A DNA stretch of 64,000 nt from Nocardioides exalbidus (GCF_900105585.1 NZ_FNRT01000002.1:3472001-3536000); one strand, 5' to 3'; positions 16,372-26,717 are shown, counted from the first letter of the stretch. Translations and numbers: made by a program. The notes: generated by a model from the letters alone, not told the origin.

Positions 16372-17742
16372 ATGAGCACCACCCCCGACGTCGTACCGGA
16401 CGGAGACGCGCCGAAGGTCAGGCGCGACCGCACCCACTACCTCTACATCGCGGTGATCGCCGCGGTGGTGCTCGGAGCCATCGTCGGCCTGGTCGTCCCG
16501 GACTTCGCGGTCGGGCTCAAGTGGATCGGCACCACGTTCGTGGCGCTGATCAAGATGATGATCCAGCCGGTCATCTTCTGCACCCTGGTCCTGGGGGTCG
16601 GCTCGGTCCGCAGCGCGGCGAGCGTCGGCAAGGTCGGCGGGCTCGCACTGGCGTACTTCCTGACGATGTCGACCGTCGCCCTCGCGATCGGCATGGTCGT
16701 CGGCAACCTGCTCGACCCGGGCAAGGGCCTCCACCTCTCCGAGGAGACCGCCGGTATCGGCCAGGAGCAGGCCGCGGAGGGCCACGGCTCGACGACCGAG
16801 TTCATCACCGGCATCGTCCCGGACTCGCTCCTGTCGTCCCTCACCTCCGGCGAGGTGCTCCAGACGCTGCTCGTCGCGCTGCTCGTCGGCTTCGCGCTGC
16901 AGGCGATGGGCCGCTCGGGCGAGCCGATCCTGACCGGCATCGGGCACATCCAGCGCCTCGTCTTCCGGGTCCTCGCGATGATCATGTGGGCCGCCCCGGT
17001 CGGCGCCTTCGCCGCCATCGCCGCCGTCGTCGGCGAGACCGGCGTCGACGCCCTCAAGAGCCTCTTCACGATCATGGTCGCCTTCTACATCACCTGCTTC
17101 GTGTTCGTCTTCGGCATCCTGGGCGCGATCCTCAAGCTGGCCACGGGCGTGAACATCCTCAGCCTGCTGAAGTACCTCGGCCGCGAGTTCCTCCTGATCG
17201 TGTCGACGTCGTCGTCGGAGTCGGCCCTGCCGCGCCTGATCGCCAAGATGAACCACGCGGGAGTCGACAAGACCACGGTCGGCGTCGTCGTCCCGACGGG
17301 TTACTCCTTCAACCTCGACGGCACCGCGATCTACCTGACGATGGCGTCGATCTTCATCGCCGACGCCCTCGACAAGCCGCTGTCGATCGGCGAGCAGGTC
17401 TCGCTCCTGCTCTTCATGGTGATCGCCTCGAAGGGTGCCGCCGGTGTGACCGGCGCCGGCCTGGCCACCCTCGCCGGCGGCCTGTCCTCCCACCGTCCCG
17501 AGCTCCTCGACGGCGTCGGCCTCATCGTCGGCATCGACCGCTTCATGTCCGAGGCCCGCGCGGTCACCAACTTCGCCGGCAACTCGGTCGCCACGATCCT
17601 CGTCGGCCACTGGACCGGCACCATGGACCGCGAGAAGCTCGACCGGGTGCTCGCCGGGGACGACCCGTTCGACGAGTCGACGATGGTCGACGACGACCAC
17701 GGTGCCCCGCCCGCCCAGCGCGAGGCCGCCTCGGCCCACTGA
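16372..17742 (+). CDS. dctA: C4-dicarboxylate:cation symporter, DctA/DAACS family
   Basis: 456 residues from ATG 16372 with AGGAGG at 16360-16365. Hydrophobic segments throughout match the eight-TM plus two-hairpin DAACS fold. Family motifs are visible: the serine-rich HP1 tip (STSSSESALP), TM7 'GYSFNLDGTAIYLTMA' and TM8 'IDRFMSEARAVTNFAGN'. It would import succinate, fumarate or malate (or glutamate/aspartate) with Na+ or H+. The adjacent divergent CitA/CitB-type system favours dicarboxylate uptake under substrate induction. The C-terminal ~30 residues are acidic and cytoplasmic. Confidence 0.9.
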   Translation: MSTTPDVVPDGDAPKVRRDRTHYLYIAVIAAVVLGAIVGLVVPDFAVGLKWIGTTFVALIKMMIQPVIFCTLVLGVGSVRSAASVGKVGGLALAYFLTMSTVALAIGMVVGNLLDPGKGLHLSEETAGIGQEQAAEGHGSTTEFITGIVPDSLLSSLTSGEVLQTLLVALLVGFALQAMGRSGEPILTGIGHIQRLVFRVLAMIMWAAPVGAFAAIAAVVGETGVDALKSLFTIMVAFYITCFVFVFGILGAILKLATGVNILSLLKYLGREFLLIVSTSSSESALPRLIAKMNHAGVDKTTVGVVVPTGYSFNLDGTAIYLTMASIFIADALDKPLSIGEQVSLLLFMVIASKGAAGVTGAGLATLAGGLSSHRPELLDGVGLIVGIDRFMSEARAVTNFAGNSVATILVGHWTGTMDREKLDRVLAGDDPFDESTMVDDDHGAPPAQREAASAH

Positions 17743-17756
17743 CCCGACCACCAGCA

Positions 17757-17785
17757 GCGCCCCCGGGACCCGTTCCCGGGGGCGC
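17757..17785 (+). terminator. Hairpin terminator after dctA
   Basis: Perfect 12-bp stem (17757-17768 with 17774-17785) and a 5-nt loop, 15 nt after the dctA stop. No U-tract follows, as is common in actinobacteria. Confidence 0.75.
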
Positions 17786-17805
17786 CGTTGCGTGGTCGCC
17801 AGGGT

Positions 17806-17858
17806 TACCGAACAGTCGGGGGCTCCGGGAGCCCTGGGAACCCCTCCACTGTTCGGTA
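17806..17858. repeat. Long palindrome between dctA and glgA
   Basis: TACCGAACAGT (17806-17816) and its exact inverse ACTGTTCGGTA (17848-17858) enclose 31 bp that continue an imperfect dyad and contain a GGCTCC/GGAGCC inner stem. It lies between convergent genes and could be a bidirectional terminator or a dispersed palindromic repeat. No second copy is seen in this window. Confidence 0.6.
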
Positions 17859-17884
17859 GCGCGGGTGACGGGGAGGTACGACGC

Positions 17885-19072
17885 TCAGGCCAGCGAGCGG
17901 TAGAGGTCGAGCGTGCGGGTGGCGATCGAGCCCCAGCTGAAGGACTCCTCGGCCCGCCGGCGGCCGGCCTCGCCGAAGGCACGGGCCCGGTCGGGGTCGC
18001 TGACCGCGTCGGTGAGCGCGGCGGCGAGGTCGGCGACGTACTGCTCGGGGTCGAGGGGCGTGCCGGTGCCGTCGGTGGCCTGCTCGATGGGGACCAGCCA
18101 GCCGGTCTCGCCGTGCACGACGACCTCGGGGATGCCGCCGGTGGCGGTCGCGACGACGGCGGTCTCGCACGCCATCGCCTCGAGGTTCACGATGCCGAGC
18201 GGCTCGTAGATCGACGGGCAGGCGAAGACGGTGGCCGCGGTCAGCAGGGCCACGACGTCGGGGCGGTGGAGCATCTCGGCGATCCAGACGACACCCGAGC
18301 GGGTGGCCGCCAGGTCCTCGACGAGCCCGCGCACCTCCGCCTCGATCTCCGGGGTGTCGGGCGCGCCGGCGCAGAGCACGAGCTGCACCTCCGGCGGCAG
18401 CGCGGCGGCCGCACGCAGGAACAGCGGCAGCCCCTTCTGGCGGGTGATCCGGCCGACGAAGATCACGCTCGGCCGGTCGGGGTCGACGCCGAGCTCGCGG
18501 ACCCGGTCGGGGTTCGGCGCCGGCGACCACTGGGTGGTGTCGATGCCGTTGTGCACGACGTGGACGCGGTCGGCGTCGACGGACGGATAGCTGCGCAGCA
18601 CGTCGTCGCGCATCGCCGCGCTGACCGCGATGATCCCGGAGGCTCCCTCGTAGGCCGTCCGCTCGGCCCAGCTCGACAGGGCGTAGCCGCCGCCAAGCTG
18701 CTCGGCCTTCCACGGCCGCATCGGCTCCAGCGAGTGCGCGCTGACGACGTGCGGGATGCCGTGCATCAGCCCCGCGAGGTGGCCGGCCATGTTGGCGTAC
18801 CAGGTGTGCGAGTGGACCACGTCGGCGCCCGCGCAGTCGTCGACCATCGCCAGGTCGACGCCGAGCGTGCGGATCGCCGCGTTGGCGCCGGAGAGCGAGG
18901 ACGGCTCGGCGTACGCCGTCGTGCCGGGCTCCGAGCGCGGCGCCCCGAAGCAGCGGACCCGGGCGTCGACGTCGGGAACCACGCGCAGCGCGCGGACCAG
19001 CTCCGCGACGTGCACCCCCGCGCCGCCGTAGACCTCCGGTGGGTACTCCTTGCTCAGGACGTCGATGCGCAT
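17885..19072 (-). CDS. glgA: Glycogen synthase, actinobacterial GT4 type (GlgA/GlgM)
   Basis: 395 residues. The start 'RIDVLSKEYPPEVYGGAGVHV' contains the glycogen-synthase glucan/nucleotide loop; later blocks 'VIFVGRITRQKGLPLFL' and 'YEPLGIVNLEAMACETAVV' are the GT-B C-terminal donor site with its EPLGIVNLE acidic motif. Length and divergent pairing with glgC match M. tuberculosis Rv1212c/Rv1213. The mycobacterial enzyme (GlgM) makes maltose-1-phosphate from ADP-glucose and glucose-1-phosphate for the GlgE pathway, so that activity is the main alternative to chain elongation; sequence alone does not decide. Confidence 0.9.
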   Translation of the reverse strand: MRIDVLSKEYPPEVYGGAGVHVAELVRALRVVPDVDARVRCFGAPRSEPGTTAYAEPSSLSGANAAIRTLGVDLAMVDDCAGADVVHSHTWYANMAGHLAGLMHGIPHVVSAHSLEPMRPWKAEQLGGGYALSSWAERTAYEGASGIIAVSAAMRDDVLRSYPSVDADRVHVVHNGIDTTQWSPAPNPDRVRELGVDPDRPSVIFVGRITRQKGLPLFLRAAAALPPEVQLVLCAGAPDTPEIEAEVRGLVEDLAATRSGVVWIAEMLHRPDVVALLTAATVFACPSIYEPLGIVNLEAMACETAVVATATGGIPEVVVHGETGWLVPIEQATDGTGTPLDPEQYVADLAAALTDAVSDPDRARAFGEAGRRRAEESFSWGSIATRTLDLYRSLA

Positions 19073-19078
19073 GCCCCG

Positions 19079-19084
19079 AACCTA
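19079..19084 (-). promoter_or_regulatory. Leaderless -10 for glgA
   Basis: Minus-strand TAGGTT, 6 nt before ATG 19072. Confidence 0.55.
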
Positions 19085-19133
19085 GACCGGATCAAGACCT
19101 CTGGGGAGGTCGACCCGGGTGGTCGGCGACGGC

Positions 19134-19139
19134 TAGTTT
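19134..19139 (+). promoter_or_regulatory. Leaderless -10 for glgC
   Basis: TAGTTT, 6 nt before ATG 19146. With the glgA hexamer it makes a compact divergent promoter (73 bp between starts). Confidence 0.55.
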
Positions 19140-19145
19140 CATGTC

Positions 19146-20399
19146 ATGACCGTCACGCCGAGCCGCAAGAAGGTCCTCGCAGTCGTCCTGGCGGGAGGAG
19201 AGGGCAAGAGGCTGATGCCGTTGACGGCCGACCGCGCCAAGCCCGCCGTGCCGTTCGGCGGCATCTACCGCCTGATCGACTTCGCGCTGTCCAACGTCGT
19301 CAACTCCGGCTACCTCAAGGTGGTCGTGCTGACGCAGTACAAGTCGCACAGCCTCGACCGGCACGTCACCACCACCTGGCGGATGTCGAACCTGCTCGGC
19401 AACTACGTCACCCCGGTGCCCGCCCAGCAGCGCGTCGGCAAGCGGTGGTACGCCGGGAGCGCCGACGCGATCTACCAGTCGCTCAACCTGCTCACCGACG
19501 AGCAGCCCGACATCGTCGTCGTCGTGGGCGCCGACCACGTCTACCGGATGGACTTCGCGCAGATGGTCGACGACCACGTCGCCTCGGGCGCCGGGTGCAC
19601 GGTCGCCGCGATCCGCCAGCCGATCAGCCTCGCCGACCAGTTCGGCGTGATCGAGGTCGACCCGGGCGCGCCGCAGAAGATCCGGGCCTTCCTGGAGAAG
19701 CCGACCGACCCGGTCGGGCTGCCGGACGCCCCCGACCAGGTGCTGGCGAGCATGGGCAACTACGTCTTCACCGCCGACGCGCTCCGCGACGCGGTGACCC
19801 GTGACGCCGAGATCGAGGGCTCCAAGCACGACATGGGCGGTGACATCGTGCCGTGGTTCGTCGACAAGTCGGAGTCGGCGGTCTACGACTACAAGGACAA
19901 CGAGGTCCCGGGTTCCACCGACCGCGACCGCGGCTACTGGCGCGACGTCGGCACGATGCGCTCCTACTACGACGCCCACATGGACCTCGTCTCGCCGCTC
20001 CCGGTCTTCAACCTCTACAACAACGCCTGGCCGATCTACACCAGTTACGGCCCGCACCCGCCGGCCAAGCTGGTCGAGGGCGCCAACGGCGCTCCCGGCT
20101 CGACGTTCAACTCGATCCTCTCGCCCGGCACGGTCGTGAGCGGCGGCACCGTCAACCACTCCGTGCTGTCGCCTGCGGTGTGGGTCAAGGACGGCGCCGA
20201 GGTCTCCGACTCCGTGCTCATGGACGGCGTGCGGGTCGGTGAGGGCGCGATCGTGCGCAACGCGATCATCGACAAGGGCGTGGTGATCCCGCCGGGCGTG
20301 CAGATCGGCGTCGACCACGAGGCCGACAAGGCCCGCGGCTTCGTCGTCGACGACGGCCTCACGGTGCTCGCCAAGCAGCAGCCCGTCCCCGAGGGCTGA
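19146..20399 (+). CDS. glgC: Glucose-1-phosphate adenylyltransferase
   Basis: 417 residues. The nucleotidyl-transferase loop [23 protein letters not shown] is split here to its key parts [11 protein letters not shown] and [10 protein letters not shown]; '[12 protein letters not shown]' and '[13 protein letters not shown]' follow, and a left-handed beta-helix with hexapeptide-like repeats ('[16 protein letters not shown]') forms the C-terminal third. It makes ADP-glucose from glucose-1-phosphate and ATP, the committed step of glycogen or maltosyl-phosphate synthesis. ATG 19141 is out of frame and closes at once, so ATG 19146 is the start. The last codons lie inside a tandem repeat. Confidence 0.95.
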   Translation: MTVTPSRKKVLAVVLAGGEGKRLMPLTADRAKPAVPFGGIYRLIDFALSNVVNSGYLKVVVLTQYKSHSLDRHVTTTWRMSNLLGNYVTPVPAQQRVGKRWYAGSADAIYQSLNLLTDEQPDIVVVVGADHVYRMDFAQMVDDHVASGAGCTVAAIRQPISLADQFGVIEVDPGAPQKIRAFLEKPTDPVGLPDAPDQVLASMGNYVFTADALRDAVTRDAEIEGSKHDMGGDIVPWFVDKSESAVYDYKDNEVPGSTDRDRGYWRDVGTMRSYYDAHMDLVSPLPVFNLYNNAWPIYTSYGPHPPAKLVEGANGAPGSTFNSILSPGTVVSGGTVNHSVLSPAVWVKDGAEVSDSVLMDGVRVGEGAIVRNAIIDKGVVIPPGVQIGVDHEADKARGFVVDDGLTVLAKQQPVPEG

Positions 20400-20467
20400 G
20401 CCCCGAGGGCTGGGTCCCGAGGGCTGGGTCCCGAGGGCTGGGTCCCGAGGGCTGGGTCCCGAGGGCT
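20388..20467. repeat. 14-bp tandem repeat (about six units) at the glgC 3' end
   Basis: CCCGAGGGCTGGGT recurs with exact 14-bp period at 20388, 20402, 20416, 20430, 20444 and 20458. The array begins in the last codons of glgC and ends at the stop codon of the convergent sigma-factor gene. Near-identical units suggest recent slippage, so copy number may vary between strains. Confidence 0.92.
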
Positions 20468-21671
20468 ACAGCGAGGCGCGCCGGCCCTCGAGGAAGCTCC
20501 GCTCCACGTCGTTGCGGCACGCCGCGATCGCCTGGTCGTACGCCGCCCGCGCCGCGTCGACGTCTCCCGCGCGGGCGAGCAGCTCGGCCCGGACGGCGGC
20601 GGGGCGGTGGCTGTCGGGGATCTCGAGTCCCTCGAGCGCGTCGAGCCCGACGGCGGTGCCACGGTCCTCGGCGACCGCGACCGCCCTCGCGAGCCGCGCG
20701 GAGGGAGACGGCGCGACCTGGAGCAGGACGTCGTACAGCTCGACGATGCGGTCCCAGCGCGTGTCGGCGGCCGTCGGTGCGGTGGCGTGCTCGGCCGCGA
20801 TCCGCGCCTGGACGACGTAGGACGCCGCGAGCGGGGTCAGTGGACCGGCGAGGCTCGGCCTGCGGAGCAGCCGCGTCGCCTCGGCGACCTCGTCGTGGTG
20901 CCAGCGGGTGCGGTCCTGGTCGGCGAGGAGCACCAGCCTGCCGTCGTGGACCCGTGCGTCACGGCGGGAGTGCTGGAGCAGCACCAGGGCCAGCAGCGCG
21001 ACCAGCGACGGCTCGTCGGGACGCAGGCCGAGCACCACGCGGACCAGCCGGATCGCCTCGCCGGACAGGTCGGCGCGGAGCAGGTCGGGACCGGTGCCGG
21101 GGGAGTAGCCGGCAGTGAAGGCGAGATAGGCGGTCTGGGCGACGACGTCGAGCCGATCGGGTAGCACCGAGGCGTCGGGCACGGCGAAGGGGATGCCGGC
21201 GCCGACGATGCGCTTCTTGGCGCGGGTGATGCGAGCGGCCATCGTCGGCTCGGGCACCAGGAACAACCGCGCGATGTCGGGCGTCGGGACGCCCAGCACG
21301 AGCCGCAGGCTGAGCGCGCTGGCCGACTCGGGCGCCAGCGCCGGGTGGGCGCACATCAGCACCAGGCGGAGGACGTCGTCCTCGACGAGGGTGCCGCTGT
21401 CGGCCATGGTGGACACGCCTTCCTGGTGGCGTTCGGCGTCGGTGAGGAGGAGCGGCAGCTTGCGCCGGGCGACGTCCTCGGTGCGGAGCCGGTCGAGCAC
21501 CCGGCGACGGGCGGCGGTCATCAGCCACCCGGCCGGGTTGGCGGGCACGCCGTCGTCGGGCCACGTGCGGCTGGCCGCCTCGACGGCGTCGCCGAGGGCG
21601 TCCTCGACGAGGTCGAGCCGACGGAACTGCGACAGGAGCAGGGCCACGAGACGGCCCCACTCCTGCCGCAC
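20466..21671 (-). CDS. ECF RNA polymerase sigma factor, ECF42-like with long C-terminal domain
   Basis: 401 residues from GTG 21671; N-terminal extension by up to about 10 residues is possible in frame. Region 2 includes 'LDLVEDALGDAVEAASRTWP' and 'NPAGWLMTAARRRVLDRLR'; region 4 includes 'LRLVLGVPTPDIARLFLVPE' and 'ITRAKKRI'. A ~200-residue helical, TPR-like extension follows. This architecture and the three preceding YCII/DGPF genes are the hallmark of the ECF42 group, in which the C-terminal extension is required for activity and no anti-sigma factor is encoded nearby. None is seen here. Target promoters usually include the DGPF genes themselves. Confidence 0.88.
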   Translation of the reverse strand: MRQEWGRLVALLLSQFRRLDLVEDALGDAVEAASRTWPDDGVPANPAGWLMTAARRRVLDRLRTEDVARRKLPLLLTDAERHQEGVSTMADSGTLVEDDVLRLVLMCAHPALAPESASALSLRLVLGVPTPDIARLFLVPEPTMAARITRAKKRIVGAGIPFAVPDASVLPDRLDVVAQTAYLAFTAGYSPGTGPDLLRADLSGEAIRLVRVVLGLRPDEPSLVALLALVLLQHSRRDARVHDGRLVLLADQDRTRWHHDEVAEATRLLRRPSLAGPLTPLAASYVVQARIAAEHATAPTAADTRWDRIVELYDVLLQVAPSPSARLARAVAVAEDRGTAVGLDALEGLEIPDSHRPAAVRAELLARAGDVDAARAAYDQAIAACRNDVERSFLEGRRASL

Positions 21672-21694
21672 GACGAGCTCGAGCTCCTGCTGGC

Positions 21695-22051
21695 TCAGGA
21701 CGTCACGTCCACGGTCGGGTTGATCTGGATGTCGTAGCGCGGCAGCACCTGCAGAAGCTCGACGACCACGTCGAGGTCGGGCGCCTCCAGCAGGTAGAAG
21801 CCGCCCATCCCCTCGATGACCTCGGCGTAGGGGCCGTCGCTCAGCTGCACCTTCCCACCGACGGTTCGCATGACGGTCGCGTCGCTCGAGTCGCCGAGCG
21901 CCTCCCCGGCGATGAGCTCGACGCCGGCCCGCGCCTCGCAGGCGGCGCTGAACTCACCGAACTTCGCCATCGCGGCCATCTGCTCGTCCTCGGTCTGCTC
22001 GGGCCACGGCTTCTCGGCGCCGTCGCCGATCAGCAGCACCAGGTACTTCAT
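21695..22051 (-). CDS. YCII/DGPF-domain protein 1
   Basis: 118 residues, a single YCII-related ferredoxin-like domain. It starts 'MKYLVLLIGDG' and contains the DGPF-type motif as 'LSDGPYAEVIEGMGGFYLLE' with the following Gly-Gly-Phe-Tyr block. The biochemical function of these proteins is unknown; they are genetically tied to ECF42 sigma factors. It is the gene nearest to the sigma gene, 23 bp apart, and the RBS GAAGGAG is close to ATG 22051. Confidence 0.85.
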   Translation of the reverse strand: MKYLVLLIGDGAEKPWPEQTEDEQMAAMAKFGEFSAACEARAGVELIAGEALGDSSDATVMRTVGGKVQLSDGPYAEVIEGMGGFYLLEAPDLDVVVELLQVLPRYDIQINPTVDVTS

Positions 22052-22093
22052 GTCGGGCTCCTTCGTGGGTCCGGAAAGTCCATGGGTGGTCGC

Positions 22094-22453
22094 TCAGGTG
22101 ATGCTGATGGTCGGCCGGATCTCGACGGAGTACGACGACGGCAGCAGGCTCGCGGCCTCGATCGCGTGGTCGAGGTCGGGCAGCTCCACGTCGTAGTAGC
22201 CGCCGACGTGCTCGGCGGTCTCCGCGAACGGCCCGGTGGTCACCAGGACCTCGCCGTCGCGGTCCCGGCCGGCCCGGCGGACCGTCGTCGCGTGCTCGGT
22301 CCCGGCCAGGGCCGCCGACCCGTGGTCGGTGCCGTGCTCGCCGACGTAGGCCGAGAACGCGTCGTGGGCCGCGAAGTAGTAGTCGCGGGTCTCCTCGCTC
22401 GCCTCGTCCCAGTCGGACTCCCCGTAGGCGATGAGGATGACGAAGCGGCTCAC
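22094..22453 (-). CDS. YCII/DGPF-domain protein 2
   Basis: 119 residues from GTG 22453, which overlaps the stop of the upstream DGPF gene (GTGA), so the two are translationally coupled. It contains 'MSRFVILIAYGESDWDEAS' and 'VTTGPFAETAEHVGGYYDVE'; the DGPF signature is varied to TGPF. Low similarity to its neighbours argues for old duplications rather than recent copies. Function unknown. Confidence 0.85.
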   Translation of the reverse strand: MSRFVILIAYGESDWDEASEETRDYYFAAHDAFSAYVGEHGTDHGSAALAGTEHATTVRRAGRDRDGEVLVTTGPFAETAEHVGGYYDVELPDLDHAIEAASLLPSSYSVEIRPTISIT

Positions 22454-22806
22454 GAGGCCTCCTCGCCCGTGATCTTGCGGTGCACCTGCACCGCGTCGCC
22501 CGTCGCGGACAGGATCGTGCAGACCTGCATCAGGTCGTCGAGGTCGTCGGTGCTCACCTCGTAGTAGCCGCCGAGCTGCTCGGTGGTCTCGGTCCACGGG
22601 CCGTCGGTCACGGTCGTCGAGTGCGGGGCGAGCGACCTCGCCTCGGACGCCCGCGGCAGCTCCGCGCCGCCGGTGACCACGTGGCCGCGCCTGCCGAGCT
22701 CGGCGGTGAACTCCTCGTGGACGGCGTAGGTCGCCTTCTTCTCCTCCCCGGGCGTGTCCCACCACGCCTCGGTGTCGCCGAACAGCAGCACGATGTAGTC
22801 GGTCAT
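22450..22806 (-). CDS. YCII/DGPF-domain protein 3 (first gene of the ECF42 operon)
   Basis: 118 residues from ATG 22806 with GAGAGG about 8 nt upstream. It starts 'MTDYIVLLFGDTEAWWDT' and carries 'VTDGPWTETTEQLGGYYEVS', a DGPW variant of the motif. The order DGPF-DGPF-DGPF-sigma on one strand predicts a single operon whose promoter would lie in 22807-22912, divergent from pgm. Confidence 0.85.
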   Translation of the reverse strand: MTDYIVLLFGDTEAWWDTPGEEKKATYAVHEEFTAELGRRGHVVTGGAELPRASEARSLAPHSTTVTDGPWTETTEQLGGYYEVSTDDLDDLMQVCTILSATGDAVQVHRKITGEEAS

Positions 22807-22921
22807 GTCAGTCAGTCCTCTCGGTGTGGGCTCACCCCTCTGACGGCCCCAGCCTGCCCGATTCGACACCTGCCCGGGAGGTTTCTCGACGTGGCTTGCC
22901 GGACCCACCAAGATGGTGACC

Positions 22922-24555
<1,634 letters not shown>

Positions 24556-24565
<10 letters not shown>

Positions 24566-24606
24566 TCGGGGTGCTGGGTTGATCGGGATGCTGGGCTGAT
24601 CGGGCT
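24556..24606. repeat. 17-bp tandem repeat (three units) at the pgm stop
   Basis: GCTGGGTTGATCGGG-type units start at 24556, 24573 and 24590. The first unit contains the pgm stop codon. Like the glgC array, it sits between convergent gene ends. Confidence 0.85.
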
Positions 24607-24611
24607 CGTGG

Positions 24612-24929
24612 TCAGTGGGGGCGGCTGACCGGGCCGGCCTCGATCGGCGTCCGCTCGGCGCCCCAGTGCGCGCGTGCCGCGTCGTCGGCGTCGTCGGGCT
24701 CCTCGTCACCGTCGATCGCCGCACGCGAGAAGCTCACCGCCACGATCGAGTCGAGGCGCACCAGCACCTGGTGGCTGTTGCCGTCGTCGAGGATCACGCC
24801 GAGCCCGTCCGCGCCCACGATCACGCCGTCGAGCCAGACCCCCGAGACGAGCACCCGCACCGGGGTGGCGGCGTCCTGCGCGTGGCGCAGCAGGGTGCCG
24901 ACGGTGAACAGCGTGCTGGACTGGGGCAC
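24612..24929 (-). CDS. Hypothetical small protein
   Basis: 105 residues from GTG 24929 with GGAGGAGG just upstream. The middle ('VRVLVSGVWLDGVIVGADG' then 'VILDDGNSHQVLVRLDSIVAV') alternates hydrophobic and polar residues and looks like a small SH3/Sm-like beta barrel; the last 40 residues are acidic and disordered. No family recognised. Minus-strand TAGGGT at 24963-24958 is a plausible -10, giving a leader of about 20 nt. Confidence 0.65.
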   Translation of the reverse strand: MPQSSTLFTVGTLLRHAQDAATPVRVLVSGVWLDGVIVGADGLGVILDDGNSHQVLVRLDSIVAVSFSRAAIDGDEEPDDADDAARAHWGAERTPIEAGPVSRPH

Positions 24930-25003
24930 AGGGAGTCCTCCTCCTGGGGTCGGCCCGACCCTAGGCAGGTCGTCGCGCGCGGCGGGGCGGGTTGGTGATT
25001 CCC

Positions 25004-25041
25004 TGACTGATAGGTCATTTCTGCATGGCCCAAGTGGGCCA
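25004..25041. promoter_or_regulatory. Palindromes downstream of the AidB-like gene
   Basis: TGGCCCA/TGGGCCA (25026-25032 and 25035-25041) form a tight 7-bp hairpin 8 nt after the minus-strand stop, a likely terminator. The imperfect dyad TGACTGATAGGTCA (25004-25017) next to it may be an operator for the downstream small gene. Confidence 0.45.
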
Positions 25042-25048
25042 CATCCCC

Positions 25049-26710
25049 TCAGGTGGTCGGCGTCGCCCGCTGGACCACCTCGCGGAGCGAGCCGCTGGTC
25101 AGCATCCCGAACGTGCCGGCGTACGCCGTCCCGAGCCGGCTGCCGCAGAAGGCGTCCGCGACCTCGGCCGGCGCGAAGCGCACGAGGAGGGAACCCTGGA
25201 GGCACGCGGCCATCTGGCCGGCGAGCCGCCGCGCGCCCGACTCGAGCGCACCGGAGTCGCCCATCGAGTCGCCCAGGAGGGCGAGGGTGTCGTCGACGGC
25301 CCGATCGAGCCGGCTGTCGCCACCGCGCGCCGCGCCGACCTCGCTGATCCAGGCCTGCAGCACCTCGGGCTCGCGCCCCAGCGCCCGCAGCACGTCGAGC
25401 GCGTTGACGTTGCCCGAGCCCTCCCAGATCGAGTTGAGCGGCGACTCGCGGAACATGAGGGGCAGCCCGGACTCCTCGACGTAGCCGTTGCCGCCGAGGC
25501 ACTCCAGCGCCTCGGCCACCATCGCGGGCGTCCGCTTGCACACCCAGAACTTCGCGAGCGGCAGCGCGATCCGGCGCAGCGCGACCTCGTGGGCGTCGTC
25601 GGGCCGGTCGACCGCCGAGGCCAGCCGCATCGCGAGCGCGGTGGCGGCCTCGGACTCGACGGCGAGGTCGGCGACGACGTTCTGCATGAGCGGCTTGTCG
25701 ACGAGCAGCCCGCCGAAGGCCGAGCGGTGCGCGACGTGCCACGACGCCTCGGCCAGCGCGTGGCGCATCAGCGCGGCGGAGCCGAGCACGCAGTCGAGAC
25801 GCGTCGCGGCGACCATCTCGATGATCGTGCGCACACCGCGGCCCTCGTCGCCGAGCCGCTGGGCGAGGGTGCCGTCGAGCTCGAGCTCGCCCGAGGCGTT
25901 GGACCGGTTGCCGAGCTTGTCCTTGAGCCGCACCACGTCGATCCGGTTGCGGGTGCCGTCGTCGAGGACGCGGGGGACCAGGAAGCAGGTCATCCCGCCG
26001 TCGGCCTGGGCGAGGACGAGGAACACGTCGTTCATCGGCGCCGAGGTGAACCACTTGTGGCCGTGCAGCGCGTACCACCCGTCCTCGGCCGTCGGGCGGG
26101 CGCTCGTGACGTTGGCGCGCACGTCGGAGCCGCCCTGCTTCTCGGTCATGCCCATGCCCGCCAGCGCGCCCGTCTTGGCCGAGCGCACCCGGACGCCGGG
26201 GTCGTAGGACCGCGCGGCCAGCAGCGGCGCCCACTCCTTGGCGATCGCGTCGTCGGCCCGCAGCGCCGGCACGGCGGCGTACGTCATCGAGATCGGGCAG
26301 CCGTGCCCGGGCTCGGTCTGCGACCAGGCGAAGAAGCCGGCCGCGCGGCGCAGGTGTGCGTGCTCGGCGCCCGACTCCTGCTGCTCCCAGGGGGCCGCCT
26401 GGAGGCCGTGCCCCACGGCGCGCTCCATCAGCCAGTGCCACGACGGGTGGAACTCGACCTCGTCGACCCGGTTGCCGAAGCGGTCGTAGGGCGTCAGCTC
26501 CGGGTGGTGGCGGTTGGCGAGCATCCCGTGCTCGCGGGCCTCCTCGGTGCCGGCCTCCTCTCCCAGCGGGGCGAGGTCGTCGACCAGCTCCGGCGAGCCG
26601 TGTCGCACGAGCGCGTCCGTGAGCGCGAGGTCGGCGGTGACGACGTTGTGGCCGACCAGCGGCGGGGGCTGGTTGGTGGCCGCGCGCAGGCCCGGGACGA
26701 GATCGCTCAT
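25049..26710 (-). CDS. Acyl-CoA dehydrogenase family protein, AidB-like
   Basis: 553 residues from ATG 26710. Acyl-CoA dehydrogenase blocks are 'GMGMTEKQGGSDVRANVT', 'LHGHKWFTSAPMNDVFLVLA' and 'ECLGGNGYVEESGLPLMFRE', and the N-terminal part 'LTPYDRFGNRVDEVEFHPSW' is characteristic of AidB. E. coli AidB is an FAD and DNA-binding protein of the adaptive response to alkylation whose dehydrogenase activity is weak. It may protect DNA or destroy alkylating agents. The AlkD-like gene at 7984-8677 is a functional relative but not in the same operon. Confidence 0.87.
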   Translation of the reverse strand: MSDLVPGLRAATNQPPPLVGHNVVTADLALTDALVRHGSPELVDDLAPLGEEAGTEEAREHGMLANRHHPELTPYDRFGNRVDEVEFHPSWHWLMERAVGHGLQAAPWEQQESGAEHAHLRRAAGFFAWSQTEPGHGCPISMTYAAVPALRADDAIAKEWAPLLAARSYDPGVRVRSAKTGALAGMGMTEKQGGSDVRANVTSARPTAEDGWYALHGHKWFTSAPMNDVFLVLAQADGGMTCFLVPRVLDDGTRNRIDVVRLKDKLGNRSNASGELELDGTLAQRLGDEGRGVRTIIEMVAATRLDCVLGSAALMRHALAEASWHVAHRSAFGGLLVDKPLMQNVVADLAVESEAATALAMRLASAVDRPDDAHEVALRRIALPLAKFWVCKRTPAMVAEALECLGGNGYVEESGLPLMFRESPLNSIWEGSGNVNALDVLRALGREPEVLQAWISEVGAARGGDSRLDRAVDDTLALLGDSMGDSGALESGARRLAGQMAACLQGSLLVRFAPAEVADAFCGSRLGTAYAGTFGMLTSGSLREVVQRATPTT

Positions 26711-26717
26711 GCACCCC

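Noticed and set aside
17806..17858. Insertion-sequence terminal repeats
   Set aside because: The arms are only 31 bp apart with no transposase and no flanking duplication evident.
20388..20467. CRISPR-like array
   Set aside because: Units are directly tandem (14 bp) without spacers, and there are no cas genes.
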